Of a stretch of 64,000 nt of DNA, positions 1 to 10,377 are shown one piece after another. Each line of letters begins with the position of its first letter. Position 1 is the first letter of the stretch. Both the position numbers and the translations under genes were made by a program. The DNA comes from Cryptomeria japonica (lineage: Eukaryota > Streptophyta > Pinopsida > Cupressales > Cupressaceae), in the NCBI RefSeq assembly GCF_030272615.1, contig NC_081409.1, positions 876,005,594-876,069,593 of the forward strand, read 5' to 3'. The notes beneath the pieces are model-generated. The model saw only the letters and a program-made list of their open reading frames with translations. It was not told where the DNA came from and ran no database searches.

Positions 1-116
1 ACCTTAAAAAAGTTCAAAAACAAAAAAATGATATTGTTAACATGTGCACTCAAATACAAAATATATAAATATAATTATGGAAACACAATAAAAACAAGAA
101 AAGAAGCTTGTAACTC

Positions 117-122
117 TTTATT
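117..122 (-). terminator. Polyadenylation signal of the TTI2-like gene
   Basis: On the minus strand an AATAAA hexamer lies about 42 nt past the stop codon of the terminal exon (164-166), a normal place for a plant 3'-UTR signal. It is supported only by the motif and its position. Confidence 0.5.
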
Positions 123-163
123 GATGTCCAAGAACCTCTTGCATCATATGTCTGAGAGAATGC

Positions 164-269
164 TTACAATTTAAGTAGTTCCAAGATTTGAACTACTATG
201 TCACGTAATTCAGAACCAGATTTCCGTGTCCATGAAGTCTTGTGTGCAAGTACCAATTCCTCTACCAGC
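164..269 (-). CDS. TTI2-like ARM-repeat protein, terminal exon
   Basis: This is the last coding exon (106 nt). On the minus strand a TAG acceptor precedes 269. The first base completes an Arg codon split by the intron, and 34 codons plus TAA follow. The peptide begins LVEELVLAHK and ends QILELLKL. From memory, plant TTI2/At2g39910-like proteins end with a similar helix (LVDEL...YKEA...QIL.LL) but usually run on about 15 residues, so this C-terminus looks short. TTI2 is known as part of the TELO2-TTI1-TTI2 complex, which helps PIKK kinases (TOR, ATM, ATR) fold. The family name is a recollection, not a search result. The splice phase with the exon at 521-585 is exact. Confidence 0.8.
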
Positions 270-520
270 CTACATGCAGACAAGTGTAATTAAATCATAA
301 TATCCACTGAGCACTTGCAACAAACAGTTGGAACCAAACTTAATTTGTGTTTTGTGTTTCATTCTATACAAGAATTTGTTTCCTTCACATACTACAATTT
401 AATTGTATAATTCAAGGATTACAGGAAATAAACAGTGGTGGATGCCTATTGGGTTGCACCAGGTATAAGACCATCCAAACAGTTAACATTCGTATAAAAT
501 AATTTACAAGCAGAAATCAC
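270..520 (-). other. Intron of the TTI2-like gene (251 bp)
   Basis: Ordinary AT-rich intron with a GTGATT donor at 520 and a TAG acceptor at 270. No other feature is visible in it. Confidence 0.75.
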
Positions 521-585
521 CTTTCTATGTATGGTGTTTTTCGAATCCATGTCAACTTAGTAATGGTAAGAACCCTTTTAAGAAC
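521..585 (-). CDS. TTI2-like ARM-repeat protein, penultimate exon
   Basis: A 65-nt exon on the minus strand bounded by a TGCAG acceptor (586) and an AAAG/GTGATT donor (520). It encodes 21 residues, VLKRVLTITKLTWIRKTPYI followed by E, plus two bases of the split Arg codon finished by the next exon. The pattern hydrophobic-x-x-LTWIR-x-(S/T)P is the part I associate most clearly with plant TTI2-like proteins. It starts in phase 0, matching the phase-0 end of exon 1301-1496. It is too short to be found by an ORF scan; splice borders, phase and protein continuity support it. Confidence 0.85.
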
Positions 586-1300
586 CTGCATAAAATACTT
601 ACTATTTAGTTTTCTTCTAATGGATGGCACTCAAATATCAACATATCAATATCAGCAAAGTACTCCAGAATATATTTCATCTTGACGATTCTTATCATTT
701 GAAGCCAAAGAGAAAGGCTGAAAATATTCATCACTCATACTTCCCATTACAATGAAGAAACACTGTTTTCCTGACCTTTATTCTTTCCTTAAAGGGTTAC
801 TGTGGCAAATTTTAAATTGCTTTATACAATGACGAGATGACAAATAAGCAGAGAATGCTGCTCAAATATAGCTAACGATCATTCATTCATTTATATGCTG
901 CAAGGCTTTATATGCAACTCCGTGCATATGGCCCTGCCTTCTCTGAAGGTACCATGCACAAGTTTAACAGAGGGGCTTTACCATAAGTTGGAAGATATGC
1001 ATCCATTGAGCACCAGAGGATGTAGCAGACAATTTGGAGATTTTCCAGATTGCAAAAACCAGAGACATGCATTATGGAGACAATCAAATGCATGTATGCA
1101 ACTTAAAGAAAGACTGAACGAGGCAATAGCAATCAAATTCTGCATAGGTTTTTTATGTTTGAATATAGGAAGCTTAAATACATAAAAATTTAAACTTAAA
1201 GTCATAACAGAACTATAGTAACGTTAGGTGTTGTATGCTACCAACAAAAGGAAATGAAAAAAAAAACCAGCATTTATAAACATTAGGCCATAAATCATAC
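586..1300 (-). other. Intron of the TTI2-like gene (715 bp)
   Basis: The donor GTATGA lies at 1300 and the acceptor TGCAG at 586 on the minus strand. Open frames on both strands here resemble nothing I recognise and are treated as chance. Confidence 0.75.
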
Positions 1301-1496
1301 CAGTATCACTGTGGCATCATCTTTTGCATGCAACCAATGAAAAAGAAGAGGAAATAGGCGCTTGAAAAAAGCTAGAATAACAAGTCCCATGGCCTTGAAA
1401 AGTGGTTCAATTTGCTGGAGCCATATAATGCGGCGTTCCTTATCTTCACTGTGCCGTTCCATCTCCCCAAGCATTGCACCCAAGAGTTCTCTATAC
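1301..1496 (-). CDS. TTI2-like ARM-repeat protein, exon downstream of the giant intron
   Basis: A 196-nt exon. The minus-strand acceptor is GTGCACAG at 1497; one base completes a Trp codon begun 49 kb away, then 65 codons follow (YRELLGAMLG... LFHWLHAKDDATVIL), ending in phase 0 before a GTATGA donor at 1300. The mix of amphipathic helices (a charged ERHSEDKERR stretch, then IEPLFKAMGLVILAFFKRLF) is typical of an ARM/HEAT repeat. The block KERR-x6-L-x6-G-x-(V/L)-x-L-A-x-F-x-R-x-F-P-L-F is the one I associate with At2g39910/TTI2-like proteins. The reading frame is intact. Confidence 0.88.
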
Positions 1497-2627
1497 CTGT
1501 GCACTAGGAAAATTTAATTATCAAATCAAAACAATAAGTTTGCAAGAAAAATAGAAACCCAATAGTTGATTTTATGCATCACAATATGCATCCTGAATTG
1601 CAAACAGCTACTGAACCCATTAACAATCAAAGCAGTAAGGAATATTGCAAAACATTGTCTGTAAACTTTGTTCCATTTTATTTTGCTCAGTAAACAGGTA
1701 TAGTTATATTAGTGATGTGGCCCTAAGTCCAGAATAGTGTACACTGTGTATGCATGTGAAAAAAGCCCATTCCCTTACATGAAACATTTTTGAGCCATAT
1801 CACCAATAGGACCTCAACTTCAAGCCTACTGATGTAGCACTTAAATCAAAAACCAAATACCAAAACTAGAAAGAAAAGTAGCCAATCAGAAATGCACAAA
1901 GCATCCATGAATGAACACAAAGAACAGGAATGACACCAGACTTCGGAGAAATTCAAGAGTTCAGAAAAGCAAAAAATCAAAGTCGGCATCAAAGTTTGTA
2001 CAGGTTTGGCAAGAATCCAGAACTCGACCTTAAAAAGATTGATCCAGGTTGCCAAAAATATCCAGAAGGGCTTACAAGAAATTAGAAATGGATTATAATC
2101 AATCTCACAACCTCAGGAGTTGCTTCATCCTAAATTTCTATTTCAGTTCATCCCAAGCCATCTGTAAACATTTCCCTTGACTTCAGGTTCCCTGCTTCTA
2201 TCTGATGTGTCACCCTAATCTGTACCACACTTTAACTGCTTCGCTGTCACTATGAATGTTAACCAATAGAACAACAAATGTAAGATATTTTGATACTACG
2301 CGTTAATTCAAATGTAGTCATGAATAAATAAATATTTGCACAAAGGCTAATATACTTGATGATTAAATTTTGATTTACTTGATGGGTTCGTAAAGTTGTG
2401 TATGCACAAATTGCAATCCAAAATTTCTACCTCGGGAGTCACTTCATTGACAGCATGCGTGCACCCCAAAATATCTTCACAAACAACAACATTTGGCTTC
2501 AAGTTCCTTACTGTCACCCGATGTCAATATTCCACACACAATTTCCTAGTTGTAAGCATAGATGCTGGCTAAGCTTGCAGGACAGATACAAAGTAGAACA
2601 TGTTTTTACTAAAAGAATGATTGTACA
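1497..2627. other. Intron sequence without recognised features
   Basis: AT-rich DNA next to the acceptor. Short open frames exist on both strands (for example around 1846-2055), with no recognisable domain. Confidence 0.5.
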
Positions 2628-2861
2628 AAGTGTACAGCCAGAGTACCATTTTCTTGGCAAAGTATCCAGCTTTCCATGCCAAAACAAAGCATGGAAGATG
2701 GAAAGGTAGAGTTGGAAAAGGTTGACACTTTGGTGAATGTTCTTGATGCACTGACTAAGACACTGAGCACAGAAAAGTCCAGATGGTGTGCCAGTTCAAT
2801 GGGCTTTGAGACCTAAGCTGTGATACAGTGACTACTGTAAAATCTTTGACAAGTGGGAGAA
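2628..2861 (+). pseudogene. Ty1/copia RNase H tail of an upstream tandem copy
   Basis: This matches the end of the copia polyprotein at 11865-12128: a DSQS-type RNase H piece, then the VEDGKV...VDTLVNVLDALTK tail and the spacer before the LTR. It has a deletion of about 45 bp at 2691 relative to the downstream copy. Because it abuts an LTR (2862) shared with the next element, it is what remains of a second element in tandem. Neutral decay is evident. Confidence 0.75.
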
Positions 2862-3800
2862 TGTTGGGTAATGTGTCTCCCGGGATATTTTATTTAATTA
2901 ATTTAATGGTCCCTATGTTGCTGATTTTATTTATTAAATGCTAAAACATAAGTTTCCAAATTGCTAAGACACATTGTGGGGCCTGATGGCAAGTTGAGCT
3001 TCTACATGTAATATGCAGAGAGCAAAATTGTGACACTTGTCGCAAGGGCGCTCATTTGGAGAGAAGCATTTGTGAAAACTTACAAATGAGTGCTATGGTG
3101 ACATGTGACAATGTTTTGGAGTGATCTCTTGGCATCAATTTGGAAAGATTCTTTGTGGGACCAATTTGACCACTCAGATAGACTTGAAGTTAAATAGGAA
3201 GTTCTAAAATGGCAGTTGGCTAGATTTTCTCTACTTAGATGCCTAGCATGTGAGAATTAAATATTATTTGCATTAAATAACATTTGGAATCTTGCATGTT
3301 ACAAGATTGGCAGGCTGCCTTCTGGGTTGGCTTGGACCTAAGAAAATTGTCGGTTAGCAATTTGCAGGCAAGCAGAGACTGTGGAGATGACATGTGGCAT
3401 CCTTGGGCACCTAGGAAGGAGATGTATAAAATGTTTATGACTTAGTCATTTTGCAAAGTTGATTTTGTATTGTTCAGAGAAGCTGTTATATAGTCGTATT
3501 CACTCTAGAATTTTGTATCACAGTTGGAAGACACTTGCAATAGCATAGACTATATGCATTGTATTGTAATAGATTTTTACAGTAGTACAAATAGATTTGT
3601 GCTTTGGTGTGGTAGGTTTTTCCCTGAAAGGATTTTCCCTCGCAAATTCTTTGTTATGGTTTTATATGTTAAATCTAAAAACTAATTGTATGTGCATCTT
3701 ACGAATCTGTAAGTTGTTTGATGTTTGCAAAGAAACTTTTGCATTCTCTCCTATGAGATTTGCATTAGGAAGGTTGTTTCCAAACTTTGGTTTCCTTTCA
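2862..3800 (+). repeat. Left LTR of the copia element, shared with the tandem copy
   Basis: A 939-bp repeat aligning with 12129-13084 over its whole length. It starts TGTTGGGTAATG and ends TTTCCTTTCA. A degenerate initiator-Met primer site follows three bases later. Confidence 0.85.
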
Positions 3801-3802
3801 GT

Positions 3803-3814
3803 TGGCATCAAAGC
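3803..3814 (+). promoter_or_regulatory. Degenerate primer-binding site
   Basis: TGGCATCAAAGC lies two bases after the LTR end. It differs at two positions from the initiator-Met complement TGGTATCAGAGC used by most plant copia elements; both changes are transitions. Confidence 0.6.
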
Positions 3815-3919
3815 CTGACCAGCTTTGTTATGCTTGGTGGGTTGTTGGATGTTTTGTGTAGATCTTGTTTCAATGGGAGTTTTGTAGGGAGAAGTTTCTT
3901 GACCTTGTTGCAGTTCAAG

Positions 3920-4384
3920 ATGGCAAGCACATTAAGAAGAATAGAGATTGATAAATTCAATGGCAGCAATTTTGAGTTGTCGAAACTCAAAATGGAGGAC
4001 ATGCTTGTAGACAAAGACCTATGGGCTGTGATAGCTCAATCAAAACCTCAAACCATAGCATAGGATGTTTAGGATACAATGGATCGGATAGCCAAGGGTC
4101 TGATAAGACTCTGTTTGGCTGACTCTGTACTCCTAAATGTTCATTAAGAGAAGATTGCAGCTGAGCTTTGGAAAAAGCTTGGTGACATTTATCAAGGGAA
4201 ATCCTCGGCAAATAAGCTCTTTTTGAGAAAGAAGTTGTATTATTTGAGGATGGAGGACAGAGGATCCGTTGCAGGTCGTATGAGTGCATTCAACATGTTG
4301 GTTGCCCAACTAAACTCTATTGGTATCATGATTGATGATCAAGAAAGATGTATGTTCCTATTATGTTCTTTGTTGGACGTGTGG
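3920..4384 (+). pseudogene. Ty1/copia gag, N-terminal part
   Basis: From ATG at 3920 it reads MASTLRRIEIDKFNGSNF..., the usual start of copia gag (UBN2-type): FNGSNF, then KMEDMLVDKDLW, then a region matching EIW..L...Y...S...LFLRKKLYYLRM. Stops at 4061 and 4144 interrupt it. It is cut at WDH by the solo LTR inserted at 4390, and the frame resumes at 5357 (LVMTIGS). Gag would form the virus-like particle. Confidence 0.8.
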
Positions 4385-4389
4385 GATCA

Positions 4390-5351
4390 TGTAATGTCCC
4401 TTCTCAAATGACAGCTCACAAGACGACAAATTCTAGCCTGCCATATTCCCTAGGCTAGAATAAATAATTAATAAAAGGAATAGTTGAAATATGGCCAAAA
4501 AGCTAAAGTACAATGATTAAATATTATAATTATTCATTATGACTAATAAAGTGGCCAAATTAAGTATTAAAGTTATTTCTCCTAGGCAAATTCAGCAAGG
4601 GAGCTATTTAATATTTAATGAAGTTGTATTTATTCTTCTAAGTCGCTTAGAAGGAAGCTTCTAGAGACATCGACTGCTTTTCTTGGCTGGAGTTTTTTAT
4701 AAAAGGATCAATTGGAGTTGAGGATTATTATTGATTACTTATTTTTATCTTATCAAAGTCTTGTGGAGCTCTGCAAATTCTGATTACAGGACGAAACCCG
4801 TGTCTCAGGCTGGATGTCGCCCCAGGCCTGAGTTTAGCATTTCTCACAGCATTCATCTATATTTTGGAGCAGCGATTCATAGCATCATAGCATCCATCAC
4901 TATCACTGTGTTTGGAGGAGACATTTCCAGCAATCAGCATTCAAAATCTGTGCCAAATATAAGAGGAATCTTGGGCGGCAGAATTCTGGAACTAATAACA
5001 ACAGCCTTCATTGTCTTTCTTTTCCTTCATCACTGCAATCAACCTCACTGCTATTATCTGATCTTGAAGGGAAGATAATATTAAGAGTTTCAGATTGGGT
5101 ATGAGACATTACATCAATGAGTTCTCTGAAAATTTGATACATGCAGATTAGAAAAGCAGGTTGTAATTGTTGTCTATTGTTCCTGTACACAATAATAATA
5201 CTATGCATATAAGTTTGAGAAAATTAAAGAAAAATGTTAGTTAAACTGTTGCATGCATTCAATTCCCAATAATTAGAGGAAAATTCAATTTCTTAGGAGA
5301 AAAACAATAAAATTTCATACTTTTCAAGAGAATCCTAGTTAGAATATTTCA
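4390..5351 (+). mobile_element. Solo LTR inserted in copia gag
   Basis: This 962-bp unit starts TGTAATGTCCC, ends ATATTTCA, and has a perfect 5-bp target duplication GATCA (4385-4389 and 5352-5356). Removing it and one duplication restores the gag reading WDHLVMTIGS. Its start matches the TGTAATGTCC termini of the element at 7191 and of the LTR at 19622. No primer site or coding region is present, so it is a solo LTR left by LTR-LTR recombination. Confidence 0.85.
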
Positions 5352-5660
5352 GATCACCTTGTGATGACCATTGGAAGCACAACAACCACTTTCAAGATGG
5401 AGGATAAGGTTGCTTCAAGAAAAGGACAAGAAACGCAAATTAAAGTCTCTAGGGAGATCTAAGTCTCCTAATAAAAAGTCCAAGGAAAAATGCTGCAACT
5501 ACGGCAAATCCAGTCATTTCTGGAAAGATTGTAAAGAAAAGAAAAAGAAAAACAAGAAAGCCTCTGGTTCTAATTTCGATAGATCCTCTTAAGATGATGC
5601 AGATGATTTTGCCACAGCCTTGGCAACACATGGATTGATCATTGGAGAATGTGTGGTTGA
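5352..5660 (+). pseudogene. Ty1/copia gag, C-terminal part with damaged zinc knuckle
   Basis: Gag resumes at WDHLVMTIGSTTTTFKMED. A basic segment (KSPNKKSKEK) leads into the nucleocapsid knuckle. The knuckle should be C-x2-C-x4-H-x4-C; here it reads C-C-N-Y-G-K-S-S-H-F-W-K-D-C, so the second metal-binding Cys is Tyr (one G-to-A change). Frame changes occur around 5400-5450. Confidence 0.75.
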
Positions 5661-6010
5661 TTGAACAAGTGCTTCTTTCCACGTGACCTCTCACAAGGGT
5701 TGATTCTCGAAGTATGAAGAATATGATGGTGGGAAGGCGTATCTAAGTGATGACTCTCACCTGAAGATTGTTGGCCATGGAAGACTCAAGATCCAATTCC
5801 CTAATGGTAGAGTGAAAGGGATTGATATTGTACTGCACATTCCTAGTTTGGCATGAAATCTTCTTTCAATTAGCAAGTTGAGCAATGTGGGAGTGCAGAT
5901 TGTTTTCTCGTAAGGTGGATACAAGATGACCAAAGGTTCTATGGTGCTTGCTAAGGTTGTCCGATTAGGCACTCTATATAAGCTCGAATGCATGGTTTAG
6001 TGCAATAGTG
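5640..6010 (+). pseudogene. Ty1/copia aspartic protease relic
   Basis: After the knuckle a copia protease is recognisable from ASFHVTSHKG, FSKYEEYDGG, LKIVGHGRLKIQFPNGRVKG and the C-terminal NLLSISKL segment. The active-site D-(S/T)-G motif is lost: a TGA lies in the site and the Gly is Ser. Further stops fall at 5857 and 5911. Confidence 0.7.
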
Positions 6011-6135
6011 CTTCTGTATAGTCCTAGAAAAGGGCTTTGGATTCTTCATTTTCACTGTCTGATCAAGTAGAGAAGAAGACTATTGTATCTACATTTCATG
6101 GTCGTGCTTTCTAGGTACCTAAGGGTGCTAATGAG

Positions 6136-6906
6136 ATGAAGCTCCCAGCTAAGAAGACAATGTTGTGGCACCAAAGACTTGGCCACATTAGTGAAAAGGG
6201 TCTACGAGCCCTCAAAATTAAGAGTCTTGTTGAAGGCCTTGATGATTGTAATCTCGAGTTCAATTTTTGCAAACATTGTATATATGGGAAACAACCTCAT
6301 GCTTCTTTTTATTCCAATTCTCATAAGCCTTCTAGGGTTTTGGAATATATTCATACCAATGTATTTGGTCCTATTAATGTGCCTTCTTTATCTAGCGAAT
6401 TTTGTACTTAAGGACGGATAATGACAGCGAATTTTGTTCTGCAGAGTTTGATAGATTATGTAAGAATCATGGGATTGAGAGACATAAGACAACTCCATAC
6501 AGCCCACAACAAAATGGAGTTGCGGAGAAGATGAACAAGACGCTGATGGAGAGGACTAAAAGTATGATGAGTGGTGCTAGCCTTGGTTGAAATTCAGACA
6601 GGTAGGAAAATTAAGTACTTAAGGACGGATAATGACAGCGAATTTTGTTCTGCAGAGTTTGATAGATTATGTAAGAATCATGGGATTGAGAGACATAAGA
6701 CAACTCCATACAACCCACAACAAAATGGGGTTGCAAAGAGGATGAACAAGATGCTGATGGAGAGGACTAAAAGTATGATGAGTGGTTCTAGCCTTGAACA
6801 AAAGTTATGGGCTGAGGCCATAGTCACTGCCTGTTATTTAATTAACAATTCTACTACTCCAGTGCTTGTTGAAAAGACCCCTATGGAAGCATGGTTTGGT
6901 AAATAG
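6136..6906 (+). pseudogene. Ty1/copia integrase relic with internal duplication
   Basis: A GAG-pre-integrase/zinc-binding region comes first (LWHQRLGHISEKGL ... FCKHCIYGKQ; His and Cys ligands present). The core follows. The first catalytic Asp is Asn (HTNVFGP, a G-to-A change), and the stretch between the first and second Asp is deleted. The TDN-type second Asp segment and the E-containing QQNGVAE segment occur twice (6404-6584 and 6615-6795). The catalytic Glu is kept in the first copy and is Lys in the second. Integration activity is impossible. Confidence 0.8.
6404..6795 (+). repeat. Tandem duplication inside the integrase core (2 x 181 bp)
   Basis: Positions 6404-6584 and 6615-6795 align without gaps at an offset of 211 bp, with a handful of substitutions. 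The 30-bp joint is integrase sequence from just upstream of the unit. The first copy sits next to a deletion of the upstream core. Confidence 0.85.
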
Positions 6907-7185
6907 CCCTCAATGAGACATCTCATAGTCTTTGGCTGTGAGGCAAATGCTCATGTGCCTAATAAGAAAAGATCAAAATTGGAAAACATGGTGGTTAAAT
7001 GTATCTTCATCAACTATGGTGTCAATGTAAAGGGGTACAAGCTTTGGGATTTGTTGCGAAGAAGGTGCTCTATAGTATGTGTAATCTTTCATGAGCTTAA
7101 CCTTCCATAGTTGATTTGCAGCTAGAGAAGGAAGAGAAATAGGAAGTCGTTCAGGTTCCACCCACTCTAGAGAAAGATGAACTAC
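6907..7185 (+). pseudogene. Ty1/copia integrase C-terminal segment
   Basis: MRHLIVFGCEANAHVPNKKR, then SKLENMVVKCIFINYG, corresponds to the copia segment that follows the integrase core (LRVFGC.A..H....R.KL..K...C.F.GY). A TAG at 6904 and later stops interrupt it. The coding sequence is broken at 7190 by insertion of the minus-strand LTR element and resumes at 10378. Confidence 0.75.
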
Positions 7186-7190
7186 ATACT

Positions 7191-8028
7191 TGTAATGTCC
7201 CCTTTTGGGAGGACACTAAATCTTACCCAATATACTTGTAGAATTATTGCAGGTTATCTATTTTCAGTCTGTTGTGGTAATTTGGACGGATTTAATTCGA
7301 TGTTCTTTCCCTCTTTAAATGCACAGGTCTGCTGCTTATATCAATCTGATCTGCTGCCTATACTCAGATATATGTGTGTGTGTGTGTGAGAATCCTTTCT
7401 ATTCCATCACGTCTGATTCTCTGGTTATTGATTTAATATTTCCTCTTCTTTTCCTTTGATGCCTGCTTTATTATTGTTCGCAGATTTGTATTTGTGTTCT
7501 GATCTCTTTGATAATTGTTCATATCATTCTTCCAGATTTTCTTATAATTCGGACTTAGGTCTGCTCCTAAATCTGCTTCTAATGCTTTAGATATTTTGTT
7601 CTATTCCTTAGATCCTTCCTTCTCAAATGAAAACTTCTCCACTTTATACCCTCCAATGTGAGGGAGAGTCACACCTCTTCATCATGTATGCCCTTTGGCA
7701 AGAGACACACCCTTAGCACCCTCTAAAAGAGTTAGACTCTTTATTATTTCTGCCCTTTGAAAGGACACAACCTTTCACAATCAGTTTTGCACTCCTTATT
7801 TAAATCAGATCTGCACTTCTGATTCCCAAATTATCCCCTTTAAATGAGGTTCTCTTCTCCCTTTTATATCTCATGTTTGAGGGAGTCTCAACTTTTCATT
7901 TCATGTCCTTTGCCCATTCATTAACTTAATTAAAATTTAATTATATTAATTATATTCTTTTATATTTTTATTTTTATTTTATTATTATCATTTACCATTA
8001 AATTCTATTTCAAAGTGGGGACATTACA
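7191..8028 (-). repeat. LTR (838 bp), 3' LTR on the minus strand
   Basis: Aligns end to end with 9511-10372. The length difference of 24 bp comes mainly from the microsatellite (short TG run here, long TG/AG run in the other LTR). Confidence 0.92.
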
Positions 8029-8558
8029 GTCCACCCTACTCAAGATTGCTTGTCCTCAAGCAATGATCATTTTAACTAAATTTTCCCAATGCAAGGATTC
8101 CTAACCAACCCCTGAAGATTTGTAATCTTAAGATAAGTTCTCTCTCATCAATTGTAATCATAAGAACTGTGTTTGGTTGTTTCCTTGAGACAAACAAAGG
8201 TGAAATCCTCAATCATTGAGAAGAGGATTAGAAGCATGGCACACATGTAAGACTTTAATTGTAATATTCTCTCCTAATTCCTAAATAAACTCATCTTTCT
8301 AGGTCAATAGAAAAACAGAATTCACAATGATAGAAATCAGTAATCATAAATATTCATGTAGTAAATATGCCCAACACGGAGTATACACATAAAGCACAGA
8401 GCATACGCATGAAAACGCGAAGTATACACGAAGTAGACCCATGGATATATTTAGATACAAGCATACACATGTACATAAAGTTCACTTGCTCCACAAGAAA
8501 CAGAAATGTCTAACCAAGACTAGATTCATCCCTTGGGCCAATCAATCTATCATTTTAC

Positions 8559-9155
8559 CCACGAGAGGCAGGAGCGTCCAACCAGGACCAGAACCATCTC
8601 TCGGAGTAACTAATCCACAAGAGGCAGGAGCGTCCGATCAGGACCAAAACCATCTCTTGGGCCAATTCACTTTATCCACAAGAGGCAGGAGTGTCCAACC
8701 AAGACCAGAACCATCTCTTGGGCCAATTCACTTTATCCACAAGAGGCAAGAGCGTCCAACCAAGACCAAAACCATCTCTTGGGCCAATTCACTTTATCCA
8801 CAAGAGGCAGGAACGTCCAACCAGGACCAGAACCATCTCTTGGGCCAATTCACTTTATCCACAAGAGGTAGGAGCATCCAACCAAGACCAAAACCATCTC
8901 TTGGGCCAATTCACTTTATCCACAAGAGGCAGGAACGTCCAACCAGGACCAGAACAATCTCTTGGGCCAATTCAATTTATCCACAAGAGGCAGGAGCATC
9001 CAACCAGGATCAAAACCATCTCTTGGGCCAATTCACTTCATCCTCAAGAGGCAGAAGCGTCCAACTAGGACCAGAACCATCTCTTGGGCCAATTCACTTT
9101 ATCCACAAGAGGGAGGAGCATCCAACCAAGACTAGAACCATCTCTTGGGGTAATC
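8559..9155. repeat. 61-bp tandem repeat array (about 10 units)
   Basis: Units containing CACAAGAGGCAGGAGCGTCC then CATCTCTTGGGCCAATTCAC repeat with a 61-bp period; the first unit is a few bases short. Because 61 is not a multiple of 3, the plus-strand frame rotates by one at each unit, yet a frame of 256 codons (8441-9211) stays open. It is probably non-coding. Each unit has CAAGAG and its inverse CTCTTG about 30 bp apart. Confidence 0.9.
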
Positions 9156-9496
9156 ATTATTCCATAATAAATCTCTTCCATAAGTCTGCTATTAAGTTTT
9201 CCATAATCTGATCATAAGATTGTCATAAAGTATCCACAAACTCTTCTCAAAAGTCTGTTACAATCTCTTCATATACTTCACCTTAGATCTCCATAATATT
9301 CTCTCTTTATCTAGTGCATATATTATATACTTGATTGTCTTCTTCACACAATAAACGTATGTTTAACAATCTCTCACATTGTCTTGCCATTGTCATTTAT
9401 TTGTTGCCATGTTGTTGGACAGAATTAATATATCCCCTTCTCATTGATTATATTGCATAATCGATTTATCCTTACCCTACAGGCTGGCAAGATCAT

Positions 9497-9508
9497 ACTC
9501 TGATACCA
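9497..9508 (-). promoter_or_regulatory. Primer-binding site (initiator-Met type)
   Basis: On the minus strand TGGTATCAGAGT begins two bases after the LTR end, 11 of 12 matching the usual plant site. It fixes the orientation of the 7191-10372 element. Confidence 0.85.
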
Positions 9509-9510
9509 CT

Positions 9511-9696
9511 TGTAATGTCCCCTTTTGGGAGGACACTAAATCTTACCCAATATACTTGTAGAATTATTGCAGGTTATCTATTTTTAGTCTGTTGTGGTAA
9601 TTTGGACAGATTTAATTCGATGTTGTTTCCCTCTTTAAATGCACAGGTCTGTTGTTTATATCAATCTGATCTACTTCCTATACTCACATATATATA

Positions 9697-9733
<37 letters not shown>

Positions 9734-10372
9734 ATCCTTTCTATTCCATCAGGTCTGATTCTCTGGTTATTGATTTAATATTTCCTCTTCTTTTCCTTCG
9801 ATGTCTGCTTTATTATTGTTCGCAGATTTGCATTTGTGTTCTGATCTCTTTGATAATTGTTCATATCATTCTTCCAGATTTTCTTATAATTCGGACTTAG
9901 GTCTGCTCCTAAATCTGCTTCTAATGCTTCAGATATTTTGTTTTATTCCATGGATCCTTCCTTCTCAAATGAAAAATTCTCCACTTTATACCCTCCAATG
10001 TGAGGGAGAGTCACACCTCTTCGTCATGTATGCCTTTTGGCAAGAGACACACCCTTAGAACCCTCTAAAAGAGTCAAGACTCTTTATTATTTCTGCCCTT
10101 TGAAAGGACACAACCTTTCACAATCAGTTCTGCACTCCTTATTTAAATCAGATCTGCACTTCTGATTACCAAATTATCCTCCTCAAATGAGGTTCTCTTC
10201 TCCCTTCTATATCTCATATTTGAGGGAGTCACAACTTTTCATTTCATGTCCTTTGCCCATTCATTAACTTAATTAAAATTCAATTATATTTAATTATATT
10301 CTTTTATATTTTTATTTTTATTTTATTATTATTATTTACCATTAAATTCTATTTCAAAGTGGGGACATTACA
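9511..10372 (-). repeat. LTR (862 bp), 5' LTR on the minus strand
   Basis: Pairs with 7191-8028. It carries the expanded microsatellite at 9688-9733 and is followed by the ATACT target duplication. Confidence 0.92.
9688..9733. repeat. Compound microsatellite (TA)n(TG)n(AG)n
   Basis: An uninterrupted run of TA, then TG, then AG dinucleotides. The same place in the sister LTR (about 7370-7390) has only a short TG run, so the expansion followed insertion. Confidence 0.9.
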
Positions 10373-10377
10373 ATACT

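Larger units (their letters stand above)
7191..10372 (-). mobile_element. Small non-coding LTR retrotransposon (LARD/TRIM-like)
   Basis: LTRs at 7191-8028 and 9511-10372 are flanked by a perfect target duplication ATACT (7186-7190 and 10373-10377). The ends form a 12-bp inverted repeat, TGTAATGTCCCC and GGGGACATTACA. The primer site next to the right LTR shows that the element reads on the minus strand. The internal region is only 1,482 bp and has no gag or pol, just a 61-bp tandem array, so replication would depend on enzymes from another element. The two LTRs differ at nine positions in the first ~185 bp, so the insertion is not recent. Confidence 0.92.

Noticed and set aside
895-1205. Open frames on both strands next to the exon at 1301
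   Set aside because: They sit in a short intron whose borders and phase are well supported, and resemble no protein.
8441-9211. A 256-codon open frame over the 61-bp repeats
   Set aside because: The frame rotates at each unit, no domain is present, and the element reads on the other strand; treated as non-coding repeat.
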